This document shows, one piece after another, positions 1 through 12,700 of a DNA stretch of 64,000 nt. The notes under the pieces are model-generated. The model saw only the letters and a program-made list of their open reading frames with translations. It was not told the DNA's origin and did no database searches. The stretch comes from Sphagnum compactum (lineage: Eukaryota; Bryophyta; Sphagnopsida; Sphagnales). The DNA lies in the NCBI GenBank assembly GCA_965153455.1, contig OZ234500.1, positions 7,812,001 through 7,876,000 on the forward strand. The letters run 5' to 3'. Each line of letters starts with the position of its first letter. Position 1 is the stretch's first letter. A program made the translations under genes and the position numbers.

Positions 1-2290
1 AAAAAGAAAAATCATTTCTATTTTTAAAAAAATTAAAAATTCATGTCAATTTACATTTTGAAGCTCACGGATTTTGCACAAACATATAGTTTTACGATTT
101 TTGCATAGATTTTATTGAAATTTCATGATATTGGAAGTTTGTGATGATTGGTGTTTTGAACAATAATCATTTCATGTGCAATGCAAATTGTTTTTTGTGG
201 ACCATAGTGTTTCTCTTCTTATTCTTTGAACAAGAATGATTAAAAAATTAAAGCAAAGCAAATTTGGTTGTAATTCATAACTAAGTTGTTATGTCAATAT
301 CATAAATGACACCAAACGCCAGCTCGTTATAAGGGCAATTCTTTCAACTTCTAACCACTAGTCTCAAAATAAAAAAGTAATAGTTTTAATATAATATTGC
401 CAATTTCAAAAAGATTTTTTTTAATGAAACCCTAAATTGCCCATAAATTCAATCTTCATGGTTCTTTCATGAAAATCACTAATATTTGAATTTTTGAAAT
501 AATTAGTACCAGAGGTTTTTTTTTATTCTAATTTTCTTTTCCCATGAAATTTTTTTTTAAAGTTTTTGATTTTGATTTTTTTTCCCGTGAAAGAAAGAAT
601 AATTAACGCTTTTGATTTTGATTTTCTTTTCCTATGAAAAATAGGAATACTAAAGGTTCTTTGATTATAATTTTCTTACAAGAAATTCAAAAACCAAAAC
701 CGAACATTATTTGAATTCAAATTTTCAAAAAATTGAATTTGGGGTTATTAGCAAATTCAAATACTTAAACAACACTTGTAATAAGTCATAACAAAGGCCT
801 CCTTTATAAGTCCATCTCTAATAAAAACTCCATAAATCATAAGCATTCAATGTTGGTAATTACAACTAGATTTGTCATAAAAAAAGAAACCTTGGATCCC
901 CCCTATTCATGGCAATTATTTTTTAGGTTCTTGGCCAATGACCAAAACCTATGCCCATTTCCTCCACTACAAGTAAAAAATGCATATAATGTTATTCACT
1001 TAATTTTCCAAATATATGTTAGAAATGAGATAGAAGTCCATGGTTTCAACATTGAAAGACAAGGTGACATTTGCTAATTGATTTTTGTATATTGAATAGA
1101 TCTAATTGAAGTTCTTTTAAAGGTTGTTGTGGCACCCTTTTGAAACTAATAAAACCAAGGATTTAAATAAGCCTTTTGAATGAATTGTATCAAGTACTTT
1201 TGAACGAGTTTGTTATCACAAGTGATGGAAATGTCAAAACATTTTTAAATACTTTCTACATCAATTTGCATCCCATTTCTCTTCAACTGAATTTGAATTT
1301 AATTTAATTCAATTCAATTTTGATCCAATTAAACTCAAATTGATTTTAGTCAACTATGAATTCAATGTATTAGAATTCAATTTAGGAATTGGAATTTAAT
1401 TCAAGTTCCATGCAATGCCATTCAATATTTTCATATGAATGGAACTTAATTTCCAATTTTTCATCATTTCATAATCATTAGTAGAGCTTAGCAACATGAA
1501 GCCTTAGTTTATAAATAAAATGTTCAATATTGACAATTAAACATCCAAGTTTCAAATGACAAATCCTTTTTGTAAATTTTTTTGTTCATTTTATTTTTTC
1601 TAATATGATTTAAAGCCATATCATGGTTCACATTGCCAATGTCCACAATCACACAATTTGACATCCTAGCTTTTCAACAATTATACTAGATGATTTATTC
1701 AATGTGTACAATTTTGTCCTATTTGTTATAAATTGACAAAAACAAATTACAATCCACTCATGTTCCTTATGTTCCCTATGTTGATTTCCCATTGAATAGT
1801 CTTTTTATGATGCAATTTTTTTGCCACTTGGTGACGAAAAAAAGGTTGTGAATTGTATACAAATGTATTTTTTTGGAATATTGATCCATAATGACCATGT
1901 TTCAAGGATTTTTTCGTTATCCCTAGATTTAGACTATAAGTTCTAGCATGTCACACAAACATAATGAGGTTCCAAAAATCTTTAATTTCCTCTTTGATTT
2001 GCAACCAATTTGGTTAAGTCCTCTTGTGTGACATGGACAATCACCAATCCACCTACCTCATAAATTTGAAGGGAAAAAAAAATTGTTCCTTGTAGCTCCA
2101 ATGTTTTTCCTCAATTGTGTCCCAAAAATAGTTTTGCATTTTGTCCTTGTATTCCTTGCCCAAAATCATAATTCTTTAAGGCTGCATAGCTAGCAAATCT
2201 TGGGTCAAGCAATGAACCTTAATTGTTTAACCTAGATTATTAGCTTGGGGTGGGTATAACAACATTGCATTCAATTTTCCATGGCCCCTA
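1..2290. other. AT-rich intergenic DNA, no gene seen
   Basis: I see no coding region here. The sequence is strongly AT-rich, with homopolymer runs and an aattcaatt-rich patch around 1280-1400. Open frames are short and unlike any protein I know. It may include decayed flanks of the retrotransposon that follows, but I could not define a long terminal repeat. Confidence 0.6.
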
Positions 2291-2689
2291 TTTATCTTGT
2301 GTTAAAGGCATTTCTTCACTTGTCAAGATGGTTCAAGGTAAGATTGGGGGTGAACACACAAGAACCGCGCGCAAAGTGTAAACATCCATAGCAAATGTGG
2401 GATGAAGATCATTTACAATAGATCATTGAAAAGGAAGTGGCCAAGGCTGTTGAAAGGGTGGAAGATTTTTTTTGGACAAAGGAAAGTTTTGAATTGACCA
2501 TTGCAAAACTAGATGAATGTATGCCAACTTACAAGCCATCCAAGCAATTAGAGGTTTTGTTAAACATCAACTAGGTATTGCATCTACTATTAACAAGCCA
2601 ACTAGTGCACCTAAGGCTATGGCCACAACAAAAAATTGAGAACTCAATATTGGACCTATAGTTGTTGGAATGTTAAAAACATGATTCAC

Positions 2690-3078
2690 CAATTCTTTTG
2701 GGCCTACAAGGATGGTTTTGCTTTTAGTTTGAAGGATTTGGGGTCATTAAGGGCCATGAATTCAAATTAAATTGGCCAATGATACATTTATATTATTCCA
2801 AAGGCTTTATAGATACATTGACAAAGAACATTCTTTGATTCACCAAGAGTTGTTGGAGGTTGGATTAGTAAAATTATTTGCGACAAAGTTGCATTCGTTA
2901 TTGTATGTGATGCCTACCAAAAAGGATGTGTTTGGCAATTACATAAAAACATGTGAATGCGTGGGGATTACCAACATATGAATTGGAAAACCAAATCTAA
3001 TAGATATGTCATGTGAACATTGGAAGAAATCTTTGATGCCATTGGGCATCCCAAGGTGTTTATCAACTAAGACCTCAT
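2690..3078 (+). pseudogene. Ty3/gypsy reverse transcriptase, N-terminal part (broken)
   Basis: One frame reads ELLEVGLVKLF followed by VMPTKKDVFGNYIKTC. After a frameshift it continues as GDYQHMN..TKSNRYVM and LEEIFDAIGHPKVF. This is the finger/palm entry of gypsy reverse transcriptases: the PTKKD-GNW segment, then the MCGDYR-like and EEIFDAIG segments. The reading stops just before the expected SGYHQLPL segment, which resumes about 720 bp downstream. Confidence 0.8.
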
Positions 3079-3800
3079 GCCTAAATTAGTGTTGGCCAAT
3101 TCTTGGTTTTTACAAGAACCATTAGGTCTAGGTCTAAAGTTTTTTATTAAATGGAAAACCCTTCAATTTCAATTTTAAGAAAATGTTTTCACCAAATATT
3201 TTCAATTTAATCTTAGGGATGGCTCAAAATTGATCTCTAAGTGGTTTTGTCTTTTATTTATTTTGGTGTTTCGAAAGTGTTCCCAAAAAACAACAATAGG
3301 GATCAACATAGGGAAAAGTTCTAGCCAACAATGGTCTCCACCCACATGGGCCTGATTTGGGCCTCTATTTAACATAGGGAACAACCTAAAGTCCATCACA
3401 ACATATTTGTGTAAGGGCCATTGTAATGCTACCATTGGAAATGCCCTTATATATTAAAGTTTAAAGTCATGACTTATGACACTAAAACCTTAAACTGCAA
3501 TATGAGATTCTAAAACCTAGAAACCTTAAACATCTAGACGTAGGACCCCTTCTTATATAATCTTAAAAACCAAACCTTGTAAAGATCCTTAAGCCCCATT
3601 AGGTCTGGTTTTTAATTAAGTTTAAATCCATGAAAACCTACCAAGTTCAAATCTAAAGCCAAGTCTAGGTCCATGTAGAACCGCTAGGTTTGGTTTTTGG
3701 CTAGTTTTGAGTCCATATAGATTCCTTGGGTCTAATTTTTAAACTTGAATCCAAACCCAAACTTGGCCAAAAATTCGAAATTGGTCGACACGAATCTATA
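3079..3800. mobile_element. Unidentified insertion inside the gypsy reverse transcriptase
   Basis: The reverse transcriptase reading is cut here and resumes at about 3805 (YNQLPI, then IAFWGIDEHGK) with no missing residues that I can detect. The intervening DNA is therefore best explained as an insertion. It contains several imperfect repeats of a gtctaggt/ggtttggttttt type (about 3590-3760). No terminal repeats or coding similarity were recognised, so its class is unknown. Confidence 0.45.
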
Positions 3801-3804
3801 TACA

Positions 3805-4240
3805 ACCAACTACCTATTTAGGAAGTGGACAAACAAAAAATTGCATTTTGGGGAATTGATGAGCATGGAAAGATTAGCTCTATCAAGGATTATTCCTACC
3901 ATTTGAATTGAATAATGCCCTTGTAGAATTCCAAAAAGTCATGAAAAAGGTTTTAACATGATTGGATTTTGCTCAATATTACATATAGATGGTATCATCA
4001 TTTTTAATGTTATAATGCAAGAACATGAAAAACACTTATAAGGGGCATTAAAGAAGTTTTAAGACCCATATTGGATTGAAGTTACATCTAGGGAAATATA
4101 AGTTTTTTATGTTTAGATTGAGTATCTTGGCCATAATATGATTTACCCTAGAATGTTAGAGGTTTAGCAAACATGGAGGTTGTCACGTGCATTCCATGTC
4201 CCCCACACGTGAACCAAGTTTGAATTTTAATGGGATTGGC
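3805..4240 (+). pseudogene. Ty3/gypsy reverse transcriptase, palm region (broken)
   Basis: The frames read IAFWGIDEHGK, LPFELNNALVEFQKVM and then HIDGIIIFN. The last corresponds to the catalytic YIDD-type box of gypsy reverse transcriptases, with the second aspartate changed to glycine. It is followed by EHEKHL and YLGHNMIYP (the VEYLGH motif). In-frame stops and the damaged catalytic box show the enzyme is dead. Confidence 0.8.
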
Positions 4241-4249
4241 AAATTGTTA

Positions 4250-4718
4250 TTGCATGTTTATTAATGGATTTAATGTCATTGCCAAGTCTCTTGCCAAATT
4301 GACAAAGTTGCTTCAAGCATGGCAATGAAAGGATGAACAAGAAAATGTTTTTCAAGAACTTAATGTTGGGTTAACTTTTACATCAATCTTGAGGCAACCC
4401 ATTAAGGGAAGGCCATTCCAATACATATAGATTGGAGCATGTTGGGTCTTGAACAATGTTCATGGATGATGAAGGAAGAAGGTTTGTAGGGGCATATGCT
4501 AGCCGTTTCAACAATAATGTTGAATCCAAGTACACCTTTTATGAAAGGGAATGCCTTGTTAAAGTATGGGTGATAGTTTATTAATGTGTTATTTGTATGG
4601 GAACTATTTCACCCTTGTCACAAATCATCAACCATTGAAATCATTGATGAAATTTAATAAATTAATGAGCACGTTTGCACAATGGGCACTCATGTTATAG
4701 GAATATGATTTCTAGGCC
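4250..4718 (+). pseudogene. Ty3/gypsy RNase H domain (broken)
   Basis: The order of recognisable pieces is LAKLTKLLQAWQ, ILRQPIKGRPFQ, VGAYASRFNNNVESKY, FYERECL and FTLVTNHQPLKSLM. It ends with FAQWALML, a stop, then EYDF. This matches the linker and RNase H of gypsy pol (the AYASR.., YE.ECLA, TDHQPLK and LLQEYDF motifs). The domain ends exactly where the CACTA-type element is inserted. Confidence 0.8.
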
Positions 4719-4873
4719 CACTACTACAAAATGTGGGTGCAATTCCCTAGTCCCCCGTTCACTAGACCAGTGAATTCACTGCTTCTTCACTAGTCCCCGT
4801 TCACTACAACTAGTGAATTCACTCAAAATCCAGCGAAATCACTTGGCGTACAAGGACACATTTTATTGTAGCG
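4719..4873. mobile_element. CACTA-type miniature element, copy 1 (nested in gypsy relic)
   Basis: A 155-bp element begins CACTACTACAAAA and ends TTTTATTGTAGCG. These are imperfect terminal inverted repeats of the En/Spm (CACTA) type. Inside are several copies of TTCACTAG and GTGAATTCACT in both orientations, like the subterminal repeats to which CACTA transposases bind. It has no coding capacity. It is nearly the same sequence as the element at 9598-9751. Its flanks (gcc and agg) do not show a clean target duplication, so the ends may have mutated. Confidence 0.75.
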
Positions 4874-5889
4874 AGGTGGTGTATTGCGATGGGATTATTA
4901 ATTGAAATGTAGATGGGTCAAGGCAAAGCCCATGCACAAGCCAATAGGATGGTATTAGAGTTAGGTGGCATGGAAAACGATTAGATTCCATTGGTAGCCC
5001 AAGTTCATGATAGGAAAATGATGCAATTGTAGAGTGTGGGCATTGAGAGAAGCTCGAACACTATCACACACCATGCACCTTGTCACAAATTGTTGGAACT
5101 TTGTGTGCATTCCCCAACACCATTATTGACCTTGTAATAAACCATGAGCACATTGTACACCAAAATGCCTTAGCTCCTCAAGGGCATGTCACACTAATCC
5201 TACCCATTAAGTTGGATGAAGAATATTCATCGTGTTGTACTTGGAGTAAACTACCTTCCCACTTCAACCTTTTGGCTTTTTGTAAGATTTAGTCCTTTTC
5301 CTTGGCCATCACTCTAGCTAGCATGTCCCCATTTTGTAGATAGTCTAGTAATGTAGGATTCTCATGGACACACTTAGGTCCATTGGGGTCCTCATGAACC
5401 TCAAAATCCCCAAGCCTAGTTTTTTTTTGCTAAAGTAATCATAAGAGCTTCCATTGCCATGATGCATAAGAAAGCCAAAGCATGCCATCAAATGACATTA
5501 AGATTTGAATTGGTTTTTGGTTAAAACGTTTGAATATCTTTCCATGAGGATTTGGAAAAAAATGAGGAACTTTGGAAAGGTGTTTTATGTAAATAGGATA
5601 AGAGGATTAGACAAAAGAAGAAGATGAAATAATGCTTGTTCTGGAATTTTCTTTTGTTTTTGGGGATGCTTATCATTTATTTTTTGGAATGAAAAAGAAC
5701 ATTGATGCAAACTTGTGTTTTTTGAAATGAAATTATGTGCAAAACCTATAGAATAGATATGGCAATCAAGAATGTATGTAATTATGTTCTTTTTTTTGCA
5801 AAATTTTAAATATATAAATTAGAGCAAAGATTCAAGGACATGAAGTTTTAGTATAAAAGATTGTAAAATGTAGTACCTACCAAACACAA
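4874..5889. other. Inter-domain stretch of the gypsy relic, no gene seen
   Basis: This lies between the RNase H and integrase remnants. I recognise no protein domain. An open stretch at 5080-5292 has no similarity known to me. The area may hold decayed pol linker plus unrelated inserted DNA. Confidence 0.4.
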
Positions 5890-6350
5890 TTGATATGTGG
5901 TAATGATGGTGGAACATTTCTCCAAATGGATTGAATTGGTATTTTTTCCGATGTCAAGTCCAATGAATGATTTGCTTTGCCTTTTAAGATTAACTATTGA
6001 ATTAGTTTGGGGCATTGATTGAAATGTTCATAAATCAAAATAAGGAGTTTTTAGGAAATTTTCAAGTGTTTTCTAAACAAGCCTCAACAAACCATGTTGC
6101 ACCACATTGCATGATCATTTAAAAATAGATGCTTTGGAAAAAATGGTTATGTAAATAATCAAAACATGTTTATAGAAATTTATGGTGTGTAGAAAGGACA
6201 TTTGGGGGATTGGGGTTTCAAATACTTCCCATGGTTGGCTATGGGCTACATGTTTAGTAAGCAAAAATTTCTTGTTTCTTTTTCATCATACTTCTTTTTA
6301 TTTGTTCAAAAGTTAAACCTTCCTACATCCATCTACCGTACCTTAGACTC
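5890..6350 (+). pseudogene. Ty3/gypsy integrase (broken)
   Basis: Readable pieces are VEHFSKWIELV near 5910, then a region matching the core up to the ..HPQADG..ER segment in decayed form. After that come WGIGVSNT and, in the neighbouring frame, YFPWLAMGYMFSKQKFLVSF (6223-6282). The last piece corresponds to the LPYIAMGYRMSKQ.S..FSPY segment after the catalytic core. Frameshifts separate the pieces. The catalytic Asp-Asp-Glu set cannot be confirmed in one frame. Confidence 0.75.
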
Positions 6351-6899
6351 ATGTTCGGCATTTTCTGCCAAAATTATTATTATTTTGAAAAAAAAGGTTT
6401 GGCAATTGATTTTGTAATATTTTTAATTTTAATTTTTAAAATTATTTTAGCAAGATGAATGAAACGTCACAATTCTTGAAACAATTAAGAATACATATAA
6501 TCTTGAAGAATGCATGTTATTTCCAGTGTTTTCTTTGTGTCTTTCTTTATGTTTTTCAAATTGTTTTGTTTGTGTGAAAGGGGTAGGTACTTTAAAGTTT
6601 TATAAATAGTTTTAATGCTAGAAGTGAAAGCTTCACTTGATATTTATTTTGCAATTTGATAGTAGATTCCTACAATAACATTCTATTTGATTTGTTATAG
6701 CCTTTCCTTTACACACATACTTGAACTTGCATGTTTTTCTATAATGTTTCCATAGTGTAAAAATCATCATACTTGCATCTTAGAGATACCATGTAGGTAC
6801 ATCCTAGTGTAGATTTGAGATAGGTAGGTATCATACATGTGCAAAGGAAATGGAAACAACCAAACAACAAAAAATGATAGATTTTATGTTTGTAGAATG
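6351..6899. other. Short AT-rich gap between two transposon relics
   Basis: I see no gene or clear repeat here. It separates the integrase remnant from the DNA-transposon relic and may contain the lost 3' end of the first and 5' end of the second. Confidence 0.4.
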
Positions 6900-8510
6900 G
6901 ACAAAGAGGAGAGGTTGTTAGTTGTAACACAAGAAGTCCAAGCCCTTTCAAAGGAGATACAATCATAGATTCAAGAGAAGGAAATAACACCCCCACCTTT
7001 CAAGAGACTTGTTGGAAGGCCACGAAAACTAATGCAAACAACATTGATTTTAGAAAGGGAAAACAAGAAAGAGACCATTGATGATGCATGCAACTCAAAA
7101 TCAACAAAGAAAGGAAAAGAAGTGCTTACACAAATTGGTTTGCACCACACCTTTGGCCTTCAATTCTTGTAGCCATGAAAACACATGGTGATTTCACATG
7201 TGCGCTCTGCTACTTCAAGACATTTCATAGAAAACCAAGAGAAGTTAGTGGTTTATATGAGAAGTTGAATAGAGGGTCTTTGTATGAGTGGTTCACCCCA
7301 GAGGGGAACTCTAACCACATGTGAAAGTTGTTGTAGAGAAAGTGACAACTTCCACTGTTGTAGAAAAACACTTTTCAATTCTTGAAACAAGACCAAAATT
7401 GAAAGATGAGTTGATTACCTTGTTGAAAAACATGTGTGCTGTTGGACAAGCTCTTTTTGCACTTATTGTACAACTAATCATTAGAGGGATCTTTGATAGT
7501 AAAGCACCTGAACTCTTAAAGGACGTTATAAAACGAGGAGGCTTTAAAGTCTTTTTAGAGTGGATGAAAGTTTTCATGAAAAATCACTTGAATTGGTCTT
7601 ATTGAACAGCCACAACAACAGCAAGGAAAATACCATCAACATGGGAGCAAAAAAGGACATCCATGGCACATTGAATTGCTTACCTTGTCAAAATGTACAA
7701 CATACCTCCATGTTTAGTTGTCAACACAGATCAAACTGGAGTTTCACCTTGTACCCACTGGAGGGGATCAAACATTGGAAAGAAAAGGAGCTAAACATAT
7801 ACAACTTCTAGGGTTAGAAAACAAAAGACAAATTATAGCAATTGTATCATTTTCAGCAAATGGGTCAATGTTACCTTTGGAAGTTGTGTTCCAAAGCACA
7901 ACGAGTTGGAAACTCTCACCCATGAATGAAGGAAGAAAAAATTATTTTTCAAGTGGTTTTCATCTTACCTATAGCTCCAATCACTAGTCTAATTTGGAAA
8001 CCACTCAAGAGTTTGTTGAACACATCTTCATGCCCTAATGAAAAGTTTAAGTGGAAAAACTTGCCTTATTGGAAGAACAAAAGATGGTTTGGTTGATTGA
8101 CTGCTAGTCAGTTCACAAAAGCAATTTTTTTTTGGATTGGATGAAATTGAAGTTTCCAAAAATGTGTGTCATCTTCATTCCAACAAACTACATTGGCATA
8201 TTTTGACCTACTGATGTCATCCTATAGTGCCCATTCAAACATGCGTTCAAGAAAGAATTTCATTCTTAGACCCGTTCAACAATGAAAAACCAACTAAACA
8301 AAGGTGAGAATCCTAAAGTTGACTTTTGGATGTCAATTATGAAACCAAACCTATGTGCATGGTTGTTTCATGCATAGATTCATGTGAAACACATGAATGA
8401 AATGATTTGCAAGGGTTGGGAGAAAATAGGAGTGCTAAGGAGCTTCAACATGCAATTTCAACTTGAAGCTATGGAGGTCAATGCTATTACACCTTTCTTT
8501 TCAATTATTT
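6900..8510 (+). pseudogene. Relic of a DDE (pogo/Tc1-mariner-like) transposase
   Basis: The reading order across frames starts with an AT-hook-like LVGRPRK (about 7010) and FHRKPREVSGLYEKLNRGSL followed by YEWFTP. Then comes VVNTDQTGV (about 7712), LVPTGGDQTLERKGAKHIQ, NKRQIIAIVSFSANGSMLPL and GFHLTYSSNH. Last are QKMVWLID, VIFIPTNYIG and PFKHAFKKEF (about 8240). This is the layout of DDE_1 endonucleases of pogo-like transposons: first Asp in the N-x-D-Q-T-G box, second Asp in the LLD-x-W box, then the P-A-D-x-x-x-Q-x-x-F segment. Frameshifts (one right after DQTG) and stops show it is inactive. Terminal inverted repeats were not found. Confidence 0.75.
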
Positions 8511-9597
8511 TTAATTCAAAATTTAAACAACACGAAGAAGAAGTAAAATGACATAGATCCAGAAGATTCCACTTTTGAAATCATGCAAAACTATTTGAAT
8601 GTTTAGATTATTGAAACTATTTGATCATAGGATCTTCAAATCATCTTCCCTATATTTGAACATGATAAATGGAATTTGACATGTGACAAAATCTAACCTT
8701 CATATATTAACATATAGGACCATGTGTTGGACAAAAAAATCATCATGGACCTACAAGTTGTGCACTTTCTGCTATTATTGAAAAAAATGTTCTCGTCATC
8801 ATCATTATGTGTCCTCACTGCCTTCATCATTTTCATGGGCTTCTGTTTCATTTGGTCTGTAATCAATAACCAACTTTGCTTTTATATTAAATGCATTGAT
8901 AGTGCGGAACATTGCTGGTATATGTCTAAGGAAAAATGGTTGTACTTGGTTGCACATGTACATGTATATAGCAATCAATAGATGATTATTGAAAATCAAT
9001 AGAGAGACAAGAAGACATCATCTACCTTGCCTAAAAAATTTGTCTATGTTGAAATCTAAATGTCAGCTAAGCAATAAGACCTTAATTGTAAGGAACATAA
9101 ATTGTAAGCAAAAGTTCTTAAATGTTTCAAACCTTACAAAAAACAATAATATGGTACTTACAAGAGTTTTTAGGGCTTTGTATGGGAATCATCCACAAGG
9201 AGGTAGTTTGAGATATTTATAGGTCGTCACTTGAAAGAACTGCTTCAAAACATGCCAACGGAAGACCCATTCCATCATCACTAAACCTGCATCCATCCCA
9301 ATCACAGTAGAGTATCAACATATAACCCTCAAAGCTCATTACAACTCTAATCAACAACTTTAAAATGATATGGACTTGCGACATCCATGACACATTTGAC
9401 AACCCTATATCATTCCTCCAACCAAAGTAATCATGGTAAATCAAAAACCCTACCTTGTGATATCTTTGTACCAATAAACCAAGTAGGAGCAAGTTGCATC
9501 TGTTAGGGGTTGTACGACATCTGCAAAGAGAACACTAGAAGGAAGATCCAATTATAGCAATGTAGACTTTGTTGTCATAGACATGTTCTGAAGCAAG
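8511..9597. other. AT-rich intergenic DNA, no gene seen
   Basis: No coding region is recognised. Open frames at 8724-8981 and 9217-9492 are long for this base composition but show no domain. The second overlaps a slightly GC-richer patch (9240-9540) that may be part of another decayed element. Confidence 0.5.
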
Positions 9598-9751
9598 CAC
9601 TACTACAAAATGTGGGTGCAGTTCACTAGTCCCTGTTCACTAAACCAGTGAATTCACTGCTTCTTCATTGGTCCCCGTTCACTACAACCAGTGAATTCAC
9701 TCAAAATCGAGTGAAATCACTTGGCGTACAGGGACACGTTTTGTTGTAGTG
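9598..9751. mobile_element. CACTA-type miniature element, copy 2 (with 3-bp target duplication)
   Basis: A 154-bp element begins CACTACTACAAAA and ends TTTTGTTGTAGTG, so the terminal inverted repeats match at 12 of 13 positions. It is flanked by AAG on both sides (9595-9597 and 9752-9754), the 3-bp target duplication expected for CACTA elements. The inside carries the same TTCACTAG / GTGAATTCACT subterminal repeats as copy 1 at 4719. It is non-autonomous: no transposase is present. Confidence 0.85.
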
Positions 9752-9754
9752 AAG

Positions 9755-12700
9755 CGACTACAATATCGCATACAAGATGCAACCTCATACTTATCTACGA
9801 CCATTAAAACATCAAGCACAAAGGAAGGTGTGTTGGCATGAACCGTCCCACTGTACAAGAATTACAACAAATCCATCAAGGCACCTCCTTTACAACCCAT
9901 CAAATTTATCAGGATAATCCACATCAAAGACCTTGCATCACAAAATTAGTATTGAGAACAAGATTTTCAAATGTAACATTCCAATCAAAAAGTTTGCACT
10001 GGAGCTTTCATTTGATAAGTCTTCATGCCAAAGAATGAATCTAGATTGGCAAACTTTTCAATTGCACCTTACCAATTACTCGTTTGTTGTCTTCAAACTA
10101 ACAATGTTACCAAACTTCTCACTAATTTCAATGCTTTCGTGATTTTGTATGAAGAAAAAAACATTATTTGCCAACAAGGATTGGTAGGTGTAAGCCTACT
10201 TAAACAATGAAAGGCCCATTTAGCAAGAGAAAACCCACCTAAAGGAGCAATTCAAAGTGTCACACCCTGTTGTTCTGATTCCCTCATCCCATTTGAGAAT
10301 AACTTAGTCCACCAAATTCAACCCATTATAGTCAACACATAAAACTAACAATTTTAATCAAGAGTTTGGCAACAATTGTTTGGACTATTTAATATCTTGA
10401 CAAACAAGCAGGGGCATGACTAAGGGACAAAACATTATATGATATAAAAATGAAAGTAATGCCAGTAGCGAGTAAAAAGGCTGCAATAATAGCCTTCACA
10501 TGCTTACTTAAAACCTTTGTCATACCTTATAAATGTAAGGGCTTTTGGTAGCAAGAATTGTTAAGCTTATGTACACATACTTGTTTCTAAGTACAATTGT
10601 CCTCTTCATGTTCCATGACCCGAAACTTCTAGTTCAATCATTTGTTGAGACCCCAACCCCAACCCTAACAGTAGTCACACATCCAAATCTAACTTTTTTT
10701 CATGTGTATTTAAAAAATGTAGAATCAAGATTCCAACAATTACCTTATGAACATAAGCATTATCTTAACTAATAGATCTAATAGAACTCTAGAAAAAAAA
10801 ATTCATAAATATTTTTTGAATGTCAATTGCCTTCTGGAGGATGCATGTTGGCCCAAATTTTCTCATTCAAACAATTTTTAAGGAACAAAAGAACCTCCAA
10901 GGCTCAAAAACATGCCACTACCTCTAAGTGAAAACATGGTAAAGTAGATAGAAAAAGTAGTTATTTCCAAAGCAATCAAAAAATGGTCCAGTTTTCTACA
11001 AAAGTGGAAGAAAGTAGATTGAAAATAATTGAAAATAACATAATAAAAGCATGGTGCCTTTCTTTGAGTTTATAATGAGGTGATTACAAAATTTGAAAAA
11101 AATTGGCACAATAAAAATAGATAACAAGGATTTTTTGAAAATGACTGGTCAAATTGAGTTTCAAACCTACTTTTCCATTATAAGTTTAGTGTATTCTACT
11201 ATAATATTTAAATGTTGAGAACTTACAAGTATGTTTTCTAGGGCTACATCGTGTTGAAAATGGAGAATATTCAATAATTCATCTACTTTCACCTACTTGT
11301 ACAAGTTTGGACAATTAAAAAAAGTAGAAAAAGTAACAGTTATTTTTTAAAAATCTTCTTGAATGCATATTAGATATGTGATTAATCAACATCATTGTGA
11401 CAAAATTAAAGATTATCTTCATGTCAATCATTAAATAAAAAAAAAATTCTACTTTCAATACATTAAAAAAAAATCTATTTTTAAAAACGAATATTATATT
11501 ACAATTTTCATTTATATTAAAATTGACTTGTCTTATTTATTTTAATCAATTCTTGCATAATCTTTCAAATAATTTTCATAAAAATCTCATTTTAATAAGA
11601 TTTAGAGGAATTGAAACTAATTATTTGTATGTTTATCAAACACATTTCATCAAAAAAATTAGTCATATGAATTGTTTTTCACATTTCATAGTGGTATGAA
11701 ACCTTGTGATACAAAAAGGCAAGTGACAACCCAAAAATATGAAATGATATAGAAGCATGATTACATTAGTTACCCAACATTCATATTTTGAGAAGAAACC
11801 CAACATGTAGATGGGTAGACTTCAAAACAACCCATCAATTAGATGGGTGCACCCAAAATCCACACATTTGTGTCCATTAGCTTGGGGCAATAATAATTTC
11901 ATTTGCTCCTTTGAGTGTATTTGCACCCATTATGGCCCATGTAAATGTGATTTATTGGGGGAAGATTCACATTATGAGAATAACTAGAAATGTCATTGCA
12001 AATTAATGAATGGTGGGTGGATGGGGACACATAAAAACTATTCAACTAAATGGCATATAACTTAAAAGAGGTGATAATTGTTGATGATCATTGAAAATGT
12101 AGAATGTAGATTATGACATGTTGGAATTTGTATTGGACCCATTGGCTTTTCTTTTATGCTAAATGCTTACAATATGAGTTGTGAATAACAATAGTGTGGT
12201 GAGAAAGTGATACATTAGATAAATTGGAATACAACGAGTTTTTAATGGCACAATGACAAAGTTTTGGGAGGATTGTAATAACATTGCATCAATAAAATTG
12301 ACAAACAAAGCTTTAAAGGGTGATTTAGATCATGGATATCCACATTTGCATGCAACTTTATTCCCAAAAACAAAAAATTGGGAAAACAATAAGGAAATAA
12401 AATGTCAAGGGTATGAAAGTTCCTCACACTCAATATGTATACTTATTTATAGTGATATTAGAACTTAGAAGTGAGTATTAAAGGAGTGGCAAGCCAAAAT
12501 GAAGCCACTCAATGACCATTTGATGGAAGATGATTACACGGACATGTGTTAGAATATGATTTTCACATGACATTGTAAAAATTAAATGGTGTTGATGAAC
12601 AAAGTTTTTAAAAGGTGGGGGGTAGAAGGTGGTCATTAGCTTTTTACGTGTCCAAACTTTGTTGGCATAAATATATAGGAAATCATTTCCTTGTTTATGC

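Larger units (their letters stand above)
2290..6400 (+). mobile_element. Decayed Ty3/gypsy LTR retrotransposon (pol region)
   Basis: Three-frame reading of the plus strand gives the pol domains in Ty3/gypsy order: reverse transcriptase, RNase H, then integrase. All are interrupted by stops and frameshifts. Many stops sit where glutamine or arginine codons would be expected (CAG to TAG style), which fits deamination of methylated cytosine in a silenced element. Two later insertions split it (3079-3800 and 4719-4873), and 5050-5890 has no pol similarity that I can see. Neither LTR nor a primer-binding site was found, so the outer limits are approximate. It cannot make a working protein. Confidence 0.8.
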
